DNA of 64,000 nucleotides from Phycisphaeraceae bacterium (GTDB taxonomy: Bacteria > Planctomycetota > Phycisphaerae > Phycisphaerales > Phycisphaeraceae): contig JAJDCS010000031.1 of NCBI GenBank assembly GCA_029260715.1, positions 29,043-93,042 of the forward strand. The letters are read 5' to 3'. A model generated the notes under the pieces. The model searched no databases. It worked only from the letters and a program-made list of their open reading frames with translations, and was not told the origin of the DNA. The translations under genes and the position numbers were made by a program. Below, in pieces: positions 42,540 to 51,449 of this stretch; within the stretch, counting starts at the first letter, position 1; the number at the start of each line of letters is the position of its first letter.

Positions 42540-43382
42540 GATGAATCATATTGCTAAGCGCCGTGACGATATGCCATGTCATGGACCGAATATCACAACG
42601 CAGCCGCTCCGACAACGACCGATCTCCGTGTGCGGCACCACGCGCCGTCTGTTCGCGTCCGCTCTTCACGTCCAGCAGCGGCCTGTTGCCCTACTTGCCC
42701 ATTATTTATCCGCATGCGTGTATCGACTGCCTCAAACGAGGGGTGCTGTCGACTGTGCTGCCTGGACCCTAGCCAATGCTGGACGATCAGGAGTGGGGGG
42801 TTTCGTAGTATCGATGATGGATGACTGCATTCGGCATCTCCAGCTCTTGACCTTTTTCTGCGATTCAGGCATACAAGAGGTAGGTATTGCGCAGAGGCAC
42901 CCGCCTGCACAGGCACCGCCGGGTCGAAGACCCGGCGTGACATCGGGGCCCGAGTGGGCATCTTTATACAGGGTTAAGCAACCACGACCGAACAAGCGGC
43001 GTCCCGGCGGGGCGTCGCCGGTCCGACGCGACCCCCGTCTGTTTTTACAGAACCGTGCCCCTCGAACTCCGGCCGTGCCGGCAGGCGGGCCGTTTGCGCC
43101 CATCGTCCCCGGGGCCCCGACGGGTGAGCCCCGAGGACGACGGTCGTAAACGGCAAGCGCAACGCTGGCCAGCAGAGGCCTATACAACCCTATGGGTTGC
43201 TTGGCCCTGGCACCGTGGCTAATGGCTGACGGTCCACACCGGACATTTCAGGGTGACTGGTTTTTTCGCACGGGTGGTTGAGGAAGAGGAGTGGGCCGGT
43301 CTGACGACCGCTGTGGGTACGCGTAGCGTCTCCATGGCCGCCGAGAGACCGGTGGACGATGGGCGAGAAAGGAGAGTGCCTT
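42540..43382. other. Large intergenic region containing RNA element copy B
   Basis: An 843-bp gap between the sigma-TPR gene (leftward) and a small gene at 43383 (rightward). It contains the divergent promoters and the structured element at 42999-43154. A hairpin CCGGGT/ACCCGG lies near 42919-42932. Short frames in 42551-42824 have no recognisable product. Confidence 0.5.
42999..43154. ncRNA. Putative structured RNA element, copy B
   Basis: Hairpin 1: GCGTC/GACGC outer and CCGGCG/CGCCGG inner stem, loop GGGCGT (42999-43029). Hairpin 2: TCTGT/ACAGA (43038-43051). Conserved block 43058-43072 (13 of 15 bases as in copy A). Long-range stem GCCGTTT 43089-43095 with AAACGGC 43148-43154, then CGTCC/GGACG and CGGGG/CCCCG, with GGGTGA at 43122-43127. 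The 22-base block 43122-43143 matches copy A at 20 positions. The stems keep pairing with different bases, which supports RNA-level selection. Confidence 0.55.
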
Positions 43383-43670
43383 ATGGCACAACGCCCCATT
43401 CATGAGATCCGCATGGGCACAACTAAGGCAGTGATCTGGTGCAACGCCGTCCAAGGCGGGGACCAGGTCAGGCACAACGCTGTGCTCCAGAGGCTCTACA
43501 AAAAGGACGGTGAGAAGGATTGGAAAACGAGTGACTCATTCGGACGCGATGACCTGTTGGTTGTTGCTCGCGTTGCTCAGAAAGCCGCGGATTGGATCTA
43601 CGAGCAATCGAAGAACCAGACGTCAGCCGAAGCGCCCACACCGGCGCCGGCGACCGCAGCTCCGTCATAA
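43383..43670 (+). CDS. Small mobile-element protein, paralogue 1
   Basis: A 95-aa protein starting at the ATG at 43383 behind an AAGGAGA site. The core RMGTTKAVIWCNAVQGGDQV, then LQRLYKKDGEKDWKTSDSF and GRDDLLVVARVAQKAADWIY is shared with the gene at 43823 and with small proteins commonly encoded on bacterial plasmids and ICEs. The C-terminal tail is Ala/Pro-rich. Function unknown; the fold may bind single-stranded DNA, but that is a guess. Confidence 0.7.
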   Translation: MAQRPIHEIRMGTTKAVIWCNAVQGGDQVRHNAVLQRLYKKDGEKDWKTSDSFGRDDLLVVARVAQKAADWIYEQSKNQTSAEAPTPAPATAAPS

Positions 43671-43822
43671 CCCAAGGTTCTAACCCGCCCATCACCACCC
43701 GGTCTCTCGGGACCAACGCCGCTTGAGGACCCGCAACCTTAGCGGCACCAGGATAGAGGGTGGTCGCGCCGGCAGTAGTTGGCAGCGGCCCATGAGGAAG
43801 CAGAACGAAGGGAGACAAAACC

Positions 43823-44095
43823 ATGACCAACCAAACCACCATGCCGACCAAAGAGTTCCGTATCGGTGTCATCAAGGCTGCCGTGTGGCTGCACCGGCGA
43901 GCCGACGGCGCGCCTCGATTCAACACGACCTTCGAGCGTCTGTACAAGGCCGACAAAGACACGTGGCGTTCGACCCACGGGTTCCAGCACGCAGACCTGC
44001 CCGTGGTGGCAGAGATCAGTGCCCGGGTCCACGAGTGGATCCGCGAGCAGATGGGGTCAGCCTGCAGGGAATCCGGGGACGGCCCCGGCGAATAG
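43823..44095 (+). CDS. Small mobile-element protein, paralogue 2
   Basis: A 90-aa paralogue of the 43383 protein: FRIGVIKAAVWLHRRADGA, TTFERLYKADKDTWRSTHGF and HADLPVVAEISARVHEWI align with it. A GAAGGGAG ribosome-binding site precedes the ATG. The pair is followed by the DUF932-like gene, so all three may be one operon. Confidence 0.72.
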   Translation: MTNQTTMPTKEFRIGVIKAAVWLHRRADGAPRFNTTFERLYKADKDTWRSTHGFQHADLPVVAEISARVHEWIREQMGSACRESGDGPGE

Positions 44096-44274
44096 ACCCG
44101 GTCTGGCCGTCCCATACTTTCACCACCGCTCATTCACATCACAGGCTCCGGGAAGACGACACCGCACCGTCTCTGCGTCGGCGTGCACTTCATCCTGCGC
44201 GTCCGCCTCAGAGACCGGTGGTGCAACAGGTCATGACAAAGGTTGATGAACCCCTATTTGAAAGGAATACCACA

Positions 44275-45327
44275 ATGCAGAATCTCACTAAGGCTCACGA
44301 CGAACTTTTCCGGCGCACGCCCGACGAGTGCTACCCGTCACTGGAGGCGCTCTACGAGCACTGCTACGGCCGGCTACAGCGCTCCCGGGACCACTGGCAA
44401 GCCCCCGAATCGATCCGGCCGCTGCCCGCACCGAACCCAGGCGACGCAGCGAGGCTACGGTTGCAGATTGCGAACGACGATGCGCTTCAGATGAACGATT
44501 GGAGTTTTACGCAGCTGTGCGCCCTGGCCAGGGTCAGCAAGGAGACGGTCAACAAGCTCTCCGCCGACACGGCCAGCCGCGTCTTCCAGGAAACCATGCC
44601 GACAGGCGGCAAGCCGCTTCAGATCTACACCGACGGACAACGGGTCCGATCGATCCACAAGGCCAGCTACACCAGGCTGCACCACGTGGACCTGCTCAAC
44701 GTTGTCCGCGAGTTCGCCACGGACTTCCAGCCGCCCCACAAAGCCGGAACCGACGACCCTGAAACCGGCACGGGGCTCTACTGCGGCGAGCAGGACATGT
44801 TCTGCTTCCTGATCGACCCGATGGGGTGGGCGGAGATCGACGGCGAGGCGTTCGCGCCCGGGTTCTTCCTCTGGAACTCCGAGGTCGGCAAACGCTCCGT
44901 GGGTGTGCAGTCCTTCTGGTTCCAGGCGGTCTGCAGCAACCACATCGTCTGGGACGCCGTCCAGGTCGTGCAGTTCACACGCAAGCACACCACCAACGTC
45001 CACGAGTCCCTGGCGCAGATCCGCCAGATCATCGCGGGCCTGGTGGAAAAGCGGGACCAGCGTCGCGACGGCTTCGTGCGGGTGATCCGCAAGGCCATGC
45101 AAACGACGCTGGGCGACGATGCCGACGAGCTGGTCAAGCTGCTGTCACGCCACGGCGTAGCACGCTGGCTGGCCAACGCGGCGCTCGACATCGCCCAGAT
45201 GGAAGGCAAGTTGACGGTCTTCTCAGTCGTTGCCGCCATTACGTCGCTCACGAGCGAGCTGCGCAACGCCGGGGAGAAAACCCAGGCCGACCAGAGGGCG
45301 TCCTCGCTCCTGCAATTGGCGGTCTGA
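44275..45327 (+). CDS. DUF932-like phage/plasmid protein
   Basis: A 350-aa protein. The central part (PTGGKPLQIYTDGQRVRSIH, ASYTRLHHVDLL, then FFLWNSEVGKRSVGVQSFWF and AVCSNHIVW) matches the DUF932 family found on phages and plasmids. Function of the family is not established. The ATG at 44275 follows AAAGGA; a longer frame upstream crosses unrelated sequence. It converges with the ATPase gene at 45411. Confidence 0.78.
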   Translation: MQNLTKAHDELFRRTPDECYPSLEALYEHCYGRLQRSRDHWQAPESIRPLPAPNPGDAARLRLQIANDDALQMNDWSFTQLCALARVSKETVNKLSADTASRVFQETMPTGGKPLQIYTDGQRVRSIHKASYTRLHHVDLLNVVREFATDFQPPHKAGTDDPETGTGLYCGEQDMFCFLIDPMGWAEIDGEAFAPGFFLWNSEVGKRSVGVQSFWFQAVCSNHIVWDAVQVVQFTRKHTTNVHESLAQIRQIIAGLVEKRDQRRDGFVRVIRKAMQTTLGDDADELVKLLSRHGVARWLANAALDIAQMEGKLTVFSVVAAITSLTSELRNAGEKTQADQRASSLLQLAV

Positions 45328-45410
45328 TTCGATGTTCTTACGAAGGTTTTGAGACCAAGCACCACCGGTCTCTACCTAGTTTCAACCGACACGACCCACG
45401 GACGGCACCA

Positions 45411-47774
45411 CTACGACCTGCCGTACCGCCACTGCAGCTGGCCGCACCTGCACTGCACCAGCTTCTCGTTCACGACGTCTTGCTTGTAGACCGGCTTCTT
45501 GCAGCTGGGGCACTCGAAGAAACCCATCGCGGTTTCGCAGGCGGCCAGGAGTTTATCGACCTCGTTGGGCGTCACGTCGAAGCTGTGGGAGGATTTGTTG
45601 CCCCAGGAAAGCAACAGCGTGTCCGCCTCGCTTAAGGCCTCAACGGCCTCCGTATAGGGCTCATATGCGCCATCAACCTTCTTCTTGAAACGCCTCTTCC
45701 CACCCAAAATCATCCGTGACAGAAATTCGTGCGCCACCCGATGGTCGTTCCGTTCCCGGTGCAGGTAGGGCAGGGGCACCTTCAGACGCTCGGCCAGGAT
45801 GGCCAGCTCGGTGTCCATGATCTTCCGCACCGTGTTGCCGGCGGCGTCCGGCTCGTCCTTCAGCCGCGCCCGAGCGTCGTCAAAGGTCCAGCTTTTCTCC
45901 GACCAGCGGATGCCGGAGGAGGGATGTTCGTAGGGCTTGAGTGCCTTGAAACCCCACCGCTTGGGGTCCAGCTGGCGCCTCAGCTCGATGTACCACTCGC
46001 GGTCGTGTGTGAAAAGAACAACCTGCCGGTCGCTAAACCGTTTCTCCAAGAGCTCCGCGACCATACCACGGTGGTTGCGGTCGAAACTCACCACCACGTC
46101 ATCCAGGAACAGCGGCCGGTCCTTGTCCGCCTCACGCTTGGCCATGGCGAGGAACAGGCACAGCCCCAGGCTGTTGCGATAGCCCTCGGAGAGGGTCAAC
46201 CGGGGCGAAGCCTGCTCGACGCCGTGGAACTTCAAGCCGATATCCACCGCCTTGTCGGCGTCGTCGGGCAGGTAGACGCGGATATCCTCTATTGCCTCGC
46301 CCGGGTGAAGGATGGCCCATAGGTCTCGGATGTCCGAGGAGACCTCGTCGACCACCTGCTGGGATTGCTGTTTGATTTCATCTCGGACACCCTGTTCCAG
46401 CGAGTTCAAAAAAGCGAACAAGGCATCGGCTCTCGATACGCTGGCTGCAATCTCCTTAGACTCGACTACCTCCTTGGCCGCCACGGCGGTCTTCCTGTCC
46501 GTCGAGAGCTCCTGGACATCGGTTGGAGCGTTCTTCGAGGCCGATGTCGCGGCTTCGACCAAGCGTAGAAGTTGACGCTCGATGCCATTCAGGTCCTCGT
46601 CGGTACAGGTGGAGCGATGTGACTCGACATCGAGACTATCCAGGTACACGAAACGGCTCTCAATTGTTGCTTCGGTGAACGATCGAAGCCGTGCCCTGGC
46701 TTCGGGCATACTCAGACCGGACTTCAGTGACCGTAGGTCATCACACAACGCTGCGACGGCTGCCTTGCGGGCCTTGAAGGTGTTGGTGACCGCCCAGAGA
46801 CGCTTCTTCTCATCCGCCACGTGTGCCCGAAACGCTTCGGCCGCTATGGACCTGCCGCACGCCGGGCAGTCGACCAGGCCCTCGTCCTCCAACTTGCCCA
46901 CGAACACGTCCGTGGACATGAGAACCTCCAGCCGCTCAACAATAGATGGTTCCAGCTCACCGGCCAGCGTGACGCTCGCCGTCCGCACAGCGCGGATGTG
47001 CTGATTGAGTTGAAGACCCGCGATGTCCTGAAGAGCCAAGTGTGTCTGATGTTCCACGGAGTATCGAGCGACGCGTTTTTCAAGCTCGGCGAGGATTTCA
47101 TTGCAGCGGGCGGTGGGGTCTGTTGTGACCCGATTGTCCGGGCAATACTTGGCGTGCAGTGATTCGACCTTGGCGATGACTTCTTCGTCGGTCGCTGTAC
47201 CGAACTCCGCTTCGCGTTTTGCCTGATAGGTCATTAGGGCGTTCTTCATCCCGTCACGCTTCGATAGCTCGCAGACCGACCTGGCCAGCTGCCGGAGGTT
47301 CTGCGCAGTCACCTCCAGCTCGTGGAGGCCCAACAGTGGCAATAGTGATGAATACTTGCCGCCCTTGGTGTCCCGGATGAAGCCCGCGAGCTCGTCCTGT
47401 CTCAGGACAGTGCGGCGGTAGTCCCAGGTGTGCATCAGGACGGCCTCGGTCCCACCCCCGCAACGCGTCGACGCGCCGTGTGGTTGCACCTCCGCCACAA
47501 GCCGTGACCCATTGCTGAAACTGACCCGCAGCCTGGTTGTCTTGCCCTTGGGTCGGTGCGTGTTGACCAGGCCCTTTTCTTGGTACTTGCCGCTGTACTC
47601 GTGGGTCAGGTGCCCGACCTTGTGCCCGTTGATCACGTATTCGACGGCGTCCACGAACGATGATTTGCCAGAACCGTTCTCGCCGTAGATGACCATCGAT
47701 TTGGAGTTAAGGGCGAGGGTGGCGGTTGCGGCCGCGCCACGGAACCACTCCAACTCAATAGCCTTAATCCTCAC
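45411..47774 (-). CDS. Zinc-hook SMC/Rad50-like ABC ATPase with C-terminal helical and zinc-ribbon part
   Basis: About 787 aa. Walker A (VIYGENGSGKSSFVD) near the N-terminus, a coiled-coil middle with zinc-hook-like CPACG, ABC signature (TLSEGYRNSLGLCL), Walker B (PLFLDDVVVSFDRN) and His switch (VVLFTHDREWY). After the ATPase comes a helical domain with RNDHRVAH (Arg, Asn and a later His, loosely HEPN-like) and a zinc ribbon (CPSC...CRCG). The GTG at 47774 starts at VRIKAIELEWFRG, overlapping the upstream small gene by 11 nt; a TTG at 47819 is also possible. Position among defence genes suggests an anti-phage role. RloC-like assignment is not supported. Confidence 0.8.
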   Translation of the reverse strand: MRIKAIELEWFRGAAATATLALNSKSMVIYGENGSGKSSFVDAVEYVINGHKVGHLTHEYSGKYQEKGLVNTHRPKGKTTRLRVSFSNGSRLVAEVQPHGASTRCGGGTEAVLMHTWDYRRTVLRQDELAGFIRDTKGGKYSSLLPLLGLHELEVTAQNLRQLARSVCELSKRDGMKNALMTYQAKREAEFGTATDEEVIAKVESLHAKYCPDNRVTTDPTARCNEILAELEKRVARYSVEHQTHLALQDIAGLQLNQHIRAVRTASVTLAGELEPSIVERLEVLMSTDVFVGKLEDEGLVDCPACGRSIAAEAFRAHVADEKKRLWAVTNTFKARKAAVAALCDDLRSLKSGLSMPEARARLRSFTEATIESRFVYLDSLDVESHRSTCTDEDLNGIERQLLRLVEAATSASKNAPTDVQELSTDRKTAVAAKEVVESKEIAASVSRADALFAFLNSLEQGVRDEIKQQSQQVVDEVSSDIRDLWAILHPGEAIEDIRVYLPDDADKAVDIGLKFHGVEQASPRLTLSEGYRNSLGLCLFLAMAKREADKDRPLFLDDVVVSFDRNHRGMVAELLEKRFSDRQVVLFTHDREWYIELRRQLDPKRWGFKALKPYEHPSSGIRWSEKSWTFDDARARLKDEPDAAGNTVRKIMDTELAILAERLKVPLPYLHRERNDHRVAHEFLSRMILGGKRRFKKKVDGAYEPYTEAVEALSEADTLLLSWGNKSSHSFDVTPNEVDKLLAACETAMGFFECPSCKKPVYKQDVVNEKLVQCRCGQLQWRYGRS

Positions 47775-47985
47775 AGCCCTCGTTGGGTCTTGGCGCTTCT
47801 TCGGTGACCATGTCTTCAATCAATGTCTTGGCCGTGATCGCCAGCTCTGCCGTGCCGAGTTGCCTTGGGCGTAGCTGACTCTTGAGGAGCCCGCGAAGCC
47901 GTGACACGACGCGTTCGGCCACATCGGGATAAGCCGCCTTGGCTTGGCCAAGCCGCTCGTCGACCCAGTCTTTCCCTTTAGACAT
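47764..47985 (-). CDS. Small helical protein upstream of the ATPase gene
   Basis: A 73-aa, charged, helical protein (WVDERLGQAKAAYPDVAERV) without recognised domain. The ATG at 47985 is preceded by GTGGA. It overlaps the ATPase gene start, so the two are translationally coupled and the product may be a small subunit or regulator of the ATPase. Confidence 0.65.
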   Translation of the reverse strand: MSKGKDWVDERLGQAKAAYPDVAERVVSRLRGLLKSQLRPRQLGTAELAITAKTLIEDMVTEEAPRPNEGCED

Positions 47986-48185
47986 ATCATTCCACACCGG
48001 AATGGCCCGGCAAAGCGCCAAAACCAGAACGATGCCTCAATAATTCTCTCAAACGTAATTCAATGCGTTGTGTCTGGGGCGCTGAGATATAGGTTCTCCC
48101 CTCGACCCTCTCACCTATATGCCTGGCACAAAACAACTCCGCGGGCAAGTGATTATCCCTTTTGCCACCATCTATATGCCGATCA

Positions 48186-49469
48186 TCATCCAGCACCGCC
48201 CGCTGACTCATCTTCGGCCCTCGATTCGAGTGCCCGCATTTCCAGGTTCTCCAGCTCCGGTAGAGAACTACCGGCGATCGCATGCAGCTCGCCGTACATC
48301 GTGACGGTGCTCTCCAACGTGCGAGCCAACTGCTTTTCGCGTTTTGCCCAATGCTTCATGATGGCACGCTTCTCGGCTTCGAGGTCTGAGCGCATCGTGT
48401 TGTAGGCCTCGACGATCGCCTCGATTCTGTGGCGGAACTCGGGCCCACACATATAGGCGTAGAGCAGCTCCATTTTGGACTGCTTCCCGACGCCGGCCTG
48501 ACGAACGGCATGCACCTCCTGAACCGATTGCCGCAAAGCTGTCGCCAGTGGAACAGCGCTAGGCAAATTCGTGACCCAGACACCATCAACGAGCCCGAAC
48601 TGATCGATACCTTTAGGTAGTACCGCCGAGACCACCACCGCGATTTCTGCCTTTGCCAGCCGTTGGTCATCACGCAGCTTTGGCAGCCAACCATCACTCC
48701 AGTTCTTAGTTCTCTTGCTCTCCCACAAGATCGTGCCCGCTACCACGCCGCTGGCGACAATGACACGCTGCAAGCAGTCACCACCGTGCTGCCCCTTTGG
48801 CACCGGCTCAACCGTGTCTCCAGGGAACGCCGTACGTAGAGTGTCCTCCAGGTCAAGCTCCTGGACCTCACCCTGAAGCTGCTGCGACCCCTGGTCTGCT
48901 TTCCTTTGCAGCTCTTCGATGGTCTTCTTCATATCACCGATGATCTTTTCGTTCTCCGCATCCTTGAGTCGGTACTTCTCGGCCAACTCCTTCTGCGCCG
49001 CTTCACGGATCTTGCCTCGCTCCTCGTCCAATTCACGCTGTTTTTGTAACTCAAGCTCTTGACGATCCTCATCGAGCTTCTGGGCTTTTTTGCGCAGCTG
49101 CAGTTCAAGTTCCTGTGCCTCACGCAGCTTCTTTCCCTTCTCATCAATCTCCTCGCGCAGGTCCTTCATCTCCAGGCCAATCTCTTCCTGCGCCTTCTTC
49201 TTTACACGGTCTTCAAGGGCTTTACGCTCCTCGCCCAGTTTGACCTCGACCTGCTCATCGATTGCGACCCGGTCGCGCTCTAACTTGGCCGTTTCTTTGC
49301 GAACCGCTTCCTCGCGGAGTTTGAGCGCTTCGTCACGGCGACGACCTTCTTCCTCGTATTTCTGACGTGCCGCTTCAATGAACGGGGCGGCCAGCGTCTC
49401 CGTGAGTTTGATCTCGCGGCCACAGTGGGGGCAGGTGATTACAGGCTCGGAAGCCGCACTAGTTTGCAT
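48186..49469 (-). CDS. DUF2130 coiled-coil protein
   Basis: A 427-aa protein: an N-terminal zinc-finger motif CPHC (13-16), a very long charged coiled coil (about residues 30-200, repeated KLEE/RKK units), then the DUF2130 domain (VASGVVAGTILWESKRTKNW, SDGWLPKLRDDQRLAKAEI, LLYAYMCGPEFRHRIEAI) that resembles a restriction-endonuclease-like fold. The Glu-Lys in WESKRT could be part of such a site (inference). DUF2130 proteins occur in defence and mobile regions. The ATG at 49469 follows GGAG. Confidence 0.82.
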   Translation of the reverse strand: MQTSAASEPVITCPHCGREIKLTETLAAPFIEAARQKYEEEGRRRDEALKLREEAVRKETAKLERDRVAIDEQVEVKLGEERKALEDRVKKKAQEEIGLEMKDLREEIDEKGKKLREAQELELQLRKKAQKLDEDRQELELQKQRELDEERGKIREAAQKELAEKYRLKDAENEKIIGDMKKTIEELQRKADQGSQQLQGEVQELDLEDTLRTAFPGDTVEPVPKGQHGGDCLQRVIVASGVVAGTILWESKRTKNWSDGWLPKLRDDQRLAKAEIAVVVSAVLPKGIDQFGLVDGVWVTNLPSAVPLATALRQSVQEVHAVRQAGVGKQSKMELLYAYMCGPEFRHRIEAIVEAYNTMRSDLEAEKRAIMKHWAKREKQLARTLESTVTMYGELHAIAGSSLPELENLEMRALESRAEDESAGGAG

Positions 49470-49820
49470 GAGCACTCCAGACAAAAAATATGGTGGGCCG
49501 AGGCTATTAGATGGTACCGAAACAGGCTCGCCAGCTGTAAGTCGCTGCCAATAAGCTCTGAGATCTGAGCGCATCCCAAAAGCCGCCACAATCAGAAATG
49601 TTCAAAACTGTATCTATGCCCGCTATCGCGATCTAGTTAGTTGGCAGGTCAAAGTTAGGTCTCTTTTCCTCCATACCTGAAATGATTCGATGATCAACGG
49701 GCACTGGCAACCCAGCGCCAATCCCCAGGTTCTGATTCCAGCAGCATTTCCGGTAAAATACTGCGAGGGGCGGTTTCACCCGGGCGTTTACGACGCACAT
49801 ACCGCCTCAGAAAGGCCGGT

Positions 49821-51449
49821 ATGAGCAAAAAACGCTCCGCCAAGAAGAAGACGACGTCCAGCGGCAATGGCCACTCTGACCTCATCCGCTCCCTCTGGGA
49901 AGCGGCCGTATCGCTCCGCGGCTCCATCGAGCCCGCCGACTACAAGCGTTACGTCCTCCCGCTCATCTTCCTCCGCTTCCTCTCCCTGCGGTACGAACGC
50001 CGCCGAGCCGAGCTTGAGAAACTCATCGCCGACCCCAAAAGCGATTACCACACAGCCGACCCAGAGACCGTAGCCGAGATCCTCGCCGACGAGGACGAAT
50101 ACCGCGCCGCCGGAGCGTTCGTCGTCCCTGAGGACGCCCGCTGGATCAACATCATCAAGATTGCCCAGGCCGACGACCTCAAGATCAAGCTCGACAGCAT
50201 CCTTGATCTGCTGGAGAAGACCTACCCCCAGCAACTCCGTGGCCTGCTGCCCCGCATCTACGCAGGGTCAAACATGGACCGCGACAACCTCGCGGGCCTG
50301 ATCAACCTCTTCTCCCGCGACGTGTTTACCTTCGACCACGGCGGAGAGGACCTCATCGGCCGCGTATACGAGTACTTCATCGGTGAGTTTGCCAACTCCG
50401 AGGGCAAACGCGGTGGCGAGTATTTCACTCCCGTAAGCATTGTTAAGCTGCTGGTCGCCATGCTCGAACCCACCCAGGGGACCGTCTTCGACCCCTGCTG
50501 TGGCTCGGGCGGCATGTTCGTTCAGTCCGACCTTTTCACCAAGCACTCCGGCAACCTCTCCTTCGTCGGCCAGGAATCGAAGGACTTCACCTACCGCCTG
50601 TGCCGGATGAACCTTTTCATCCACGGCATCAATGGCAACATCAAGCTCGGCAACAGCTACCACGACGACCAGCACGCCGACCTCAAAGCCGACTATCTGA
50701 TCGCTAATCCACCGTTCAACGACGGGGCCAAATCCGAAGGCGGCTGGGGTGCTGACAAGATCCCGGACAAAGATGCCCGGCTGTCACTTCCTAGCACGAA
50801 CCACCGCTTCACGCTTTCGCCCCGCAATGCAAACACGATGTGGATCCTCAATTTCCTCCATCACCTCGCCTCCGGCGGTCGGGCCGGGTTCGTTATGGCG
50901 ACCGGCGAGCTGTCCAATATGCAGACCGCCCGCCTTGAAGTCCGTCAAGCCCTGGTCGAGAACAACTTCGTTGACTGCATTGTGCAACTGACCGGTCAGC
51001 TTTTTGCCAACACGCAAATCCCCTGTTCGCTCTGGTTCCTATCCAAAGGCCGCGACGGTTTGATGGGCGAGCGGAAACGCACCGGCGAAGTCCTGTTCAT
51101 CGATGGCCGCAAGCTCGGCTCGTTGATCCCGGGTTCCCGCAAACAGAAGCAGCTTGGCCCTGAGGAGCTCGAATGCGTCGCTGCCGTCTACCGCCAGTAT
51201 CGCACCAAAGGCATACCCAACGAACAACCCGGATTCTGCAAGGTCGCCTCCCTCGATGAGATCGCCAAGCACCGCTTCGCCCTCACGCCCGGCCGGTACG
51301 TCGGCTCCGACAACGGCGACGAGGAAGCGGAGCCCTTCGAGGAACGCATGCCCAAGCTACTGGCCACACTCAAGGGCCAGTTCGATCAGTCTGACCGACT
51401 CCAGGCCGCCATCGCCGAGTCGTTAGAGGAGTTCGGATATGGCGCCTAA
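49821..51449 (+). CDS. hsdM: Type I restriction-modification DNA methyltransferase subunit
   Basis: A 542-aa N6-adenine methyltransferase. Motif I-like FDPCCGSGG (223-231) binds S-adenosylmethionine and NPPF (296-299) is the catalytic motif IV. The N-terminal HsdM domain (SLRGSIEPADYKRYVLPLIF) and the C-terminal part are complete. It opens the hsdM-hsdS-gajA-gajB-hsdR gene run. Its stop overlaps hsdS by 11 nt. Confidence 0.97.
   Translation: MSKKRSAKKKTTSSGNGHSDLIRSLWEAAVSLRGSIEPADYKRYVLPLIFLRFLSLRYERRRAELEKLIADPKSDYHTADPETVAEILADEDEYRAAGAFVVPEDARWINIIKIAQADDLKIKLDSILDLLEKTYPQQLRGLLPRIYAGSNMDRDNLAGLINLFSRDVFTFDHGGEDLIGRVYEYFIGEFANSEGKRGGEYFTPVSIVKLLVAMLEPTQGTVFDPCCGSGGMFVQSDLFTKHSGNLSFVGQESKDFTYRLCRMNLFIHGINGNIKLGNSYHDDQHADLKADYLIANPPFNDGAKSEGGWGADKIPDKDARLSLPSTNHRFTLSPRNANTMWILNFLHHLASGGRAGFVMATGELSNMQTARLEVRQALVENNFVDCIVQLTGQLFANTQIPCSLWFLSKGRDGLMGERKRTGEVLFIDGRKLGSLIPGSRKQKQLGPEELECVAAVYRQYRTKGIPNEQPGFCKVASLDEIAKHRFALTPGRYVGSDNGDEEAEPFEERMPKLLATLKGQFDQSDRLQAAIAESLEEFGYGA

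Noticed and set aside
45411..47774. RloC anticodon nuclease identity for the zinc-hook ATPase
   Set aside because: The PrrC/RloC catalytic triad pattern is not visible; the C-terminus differs.
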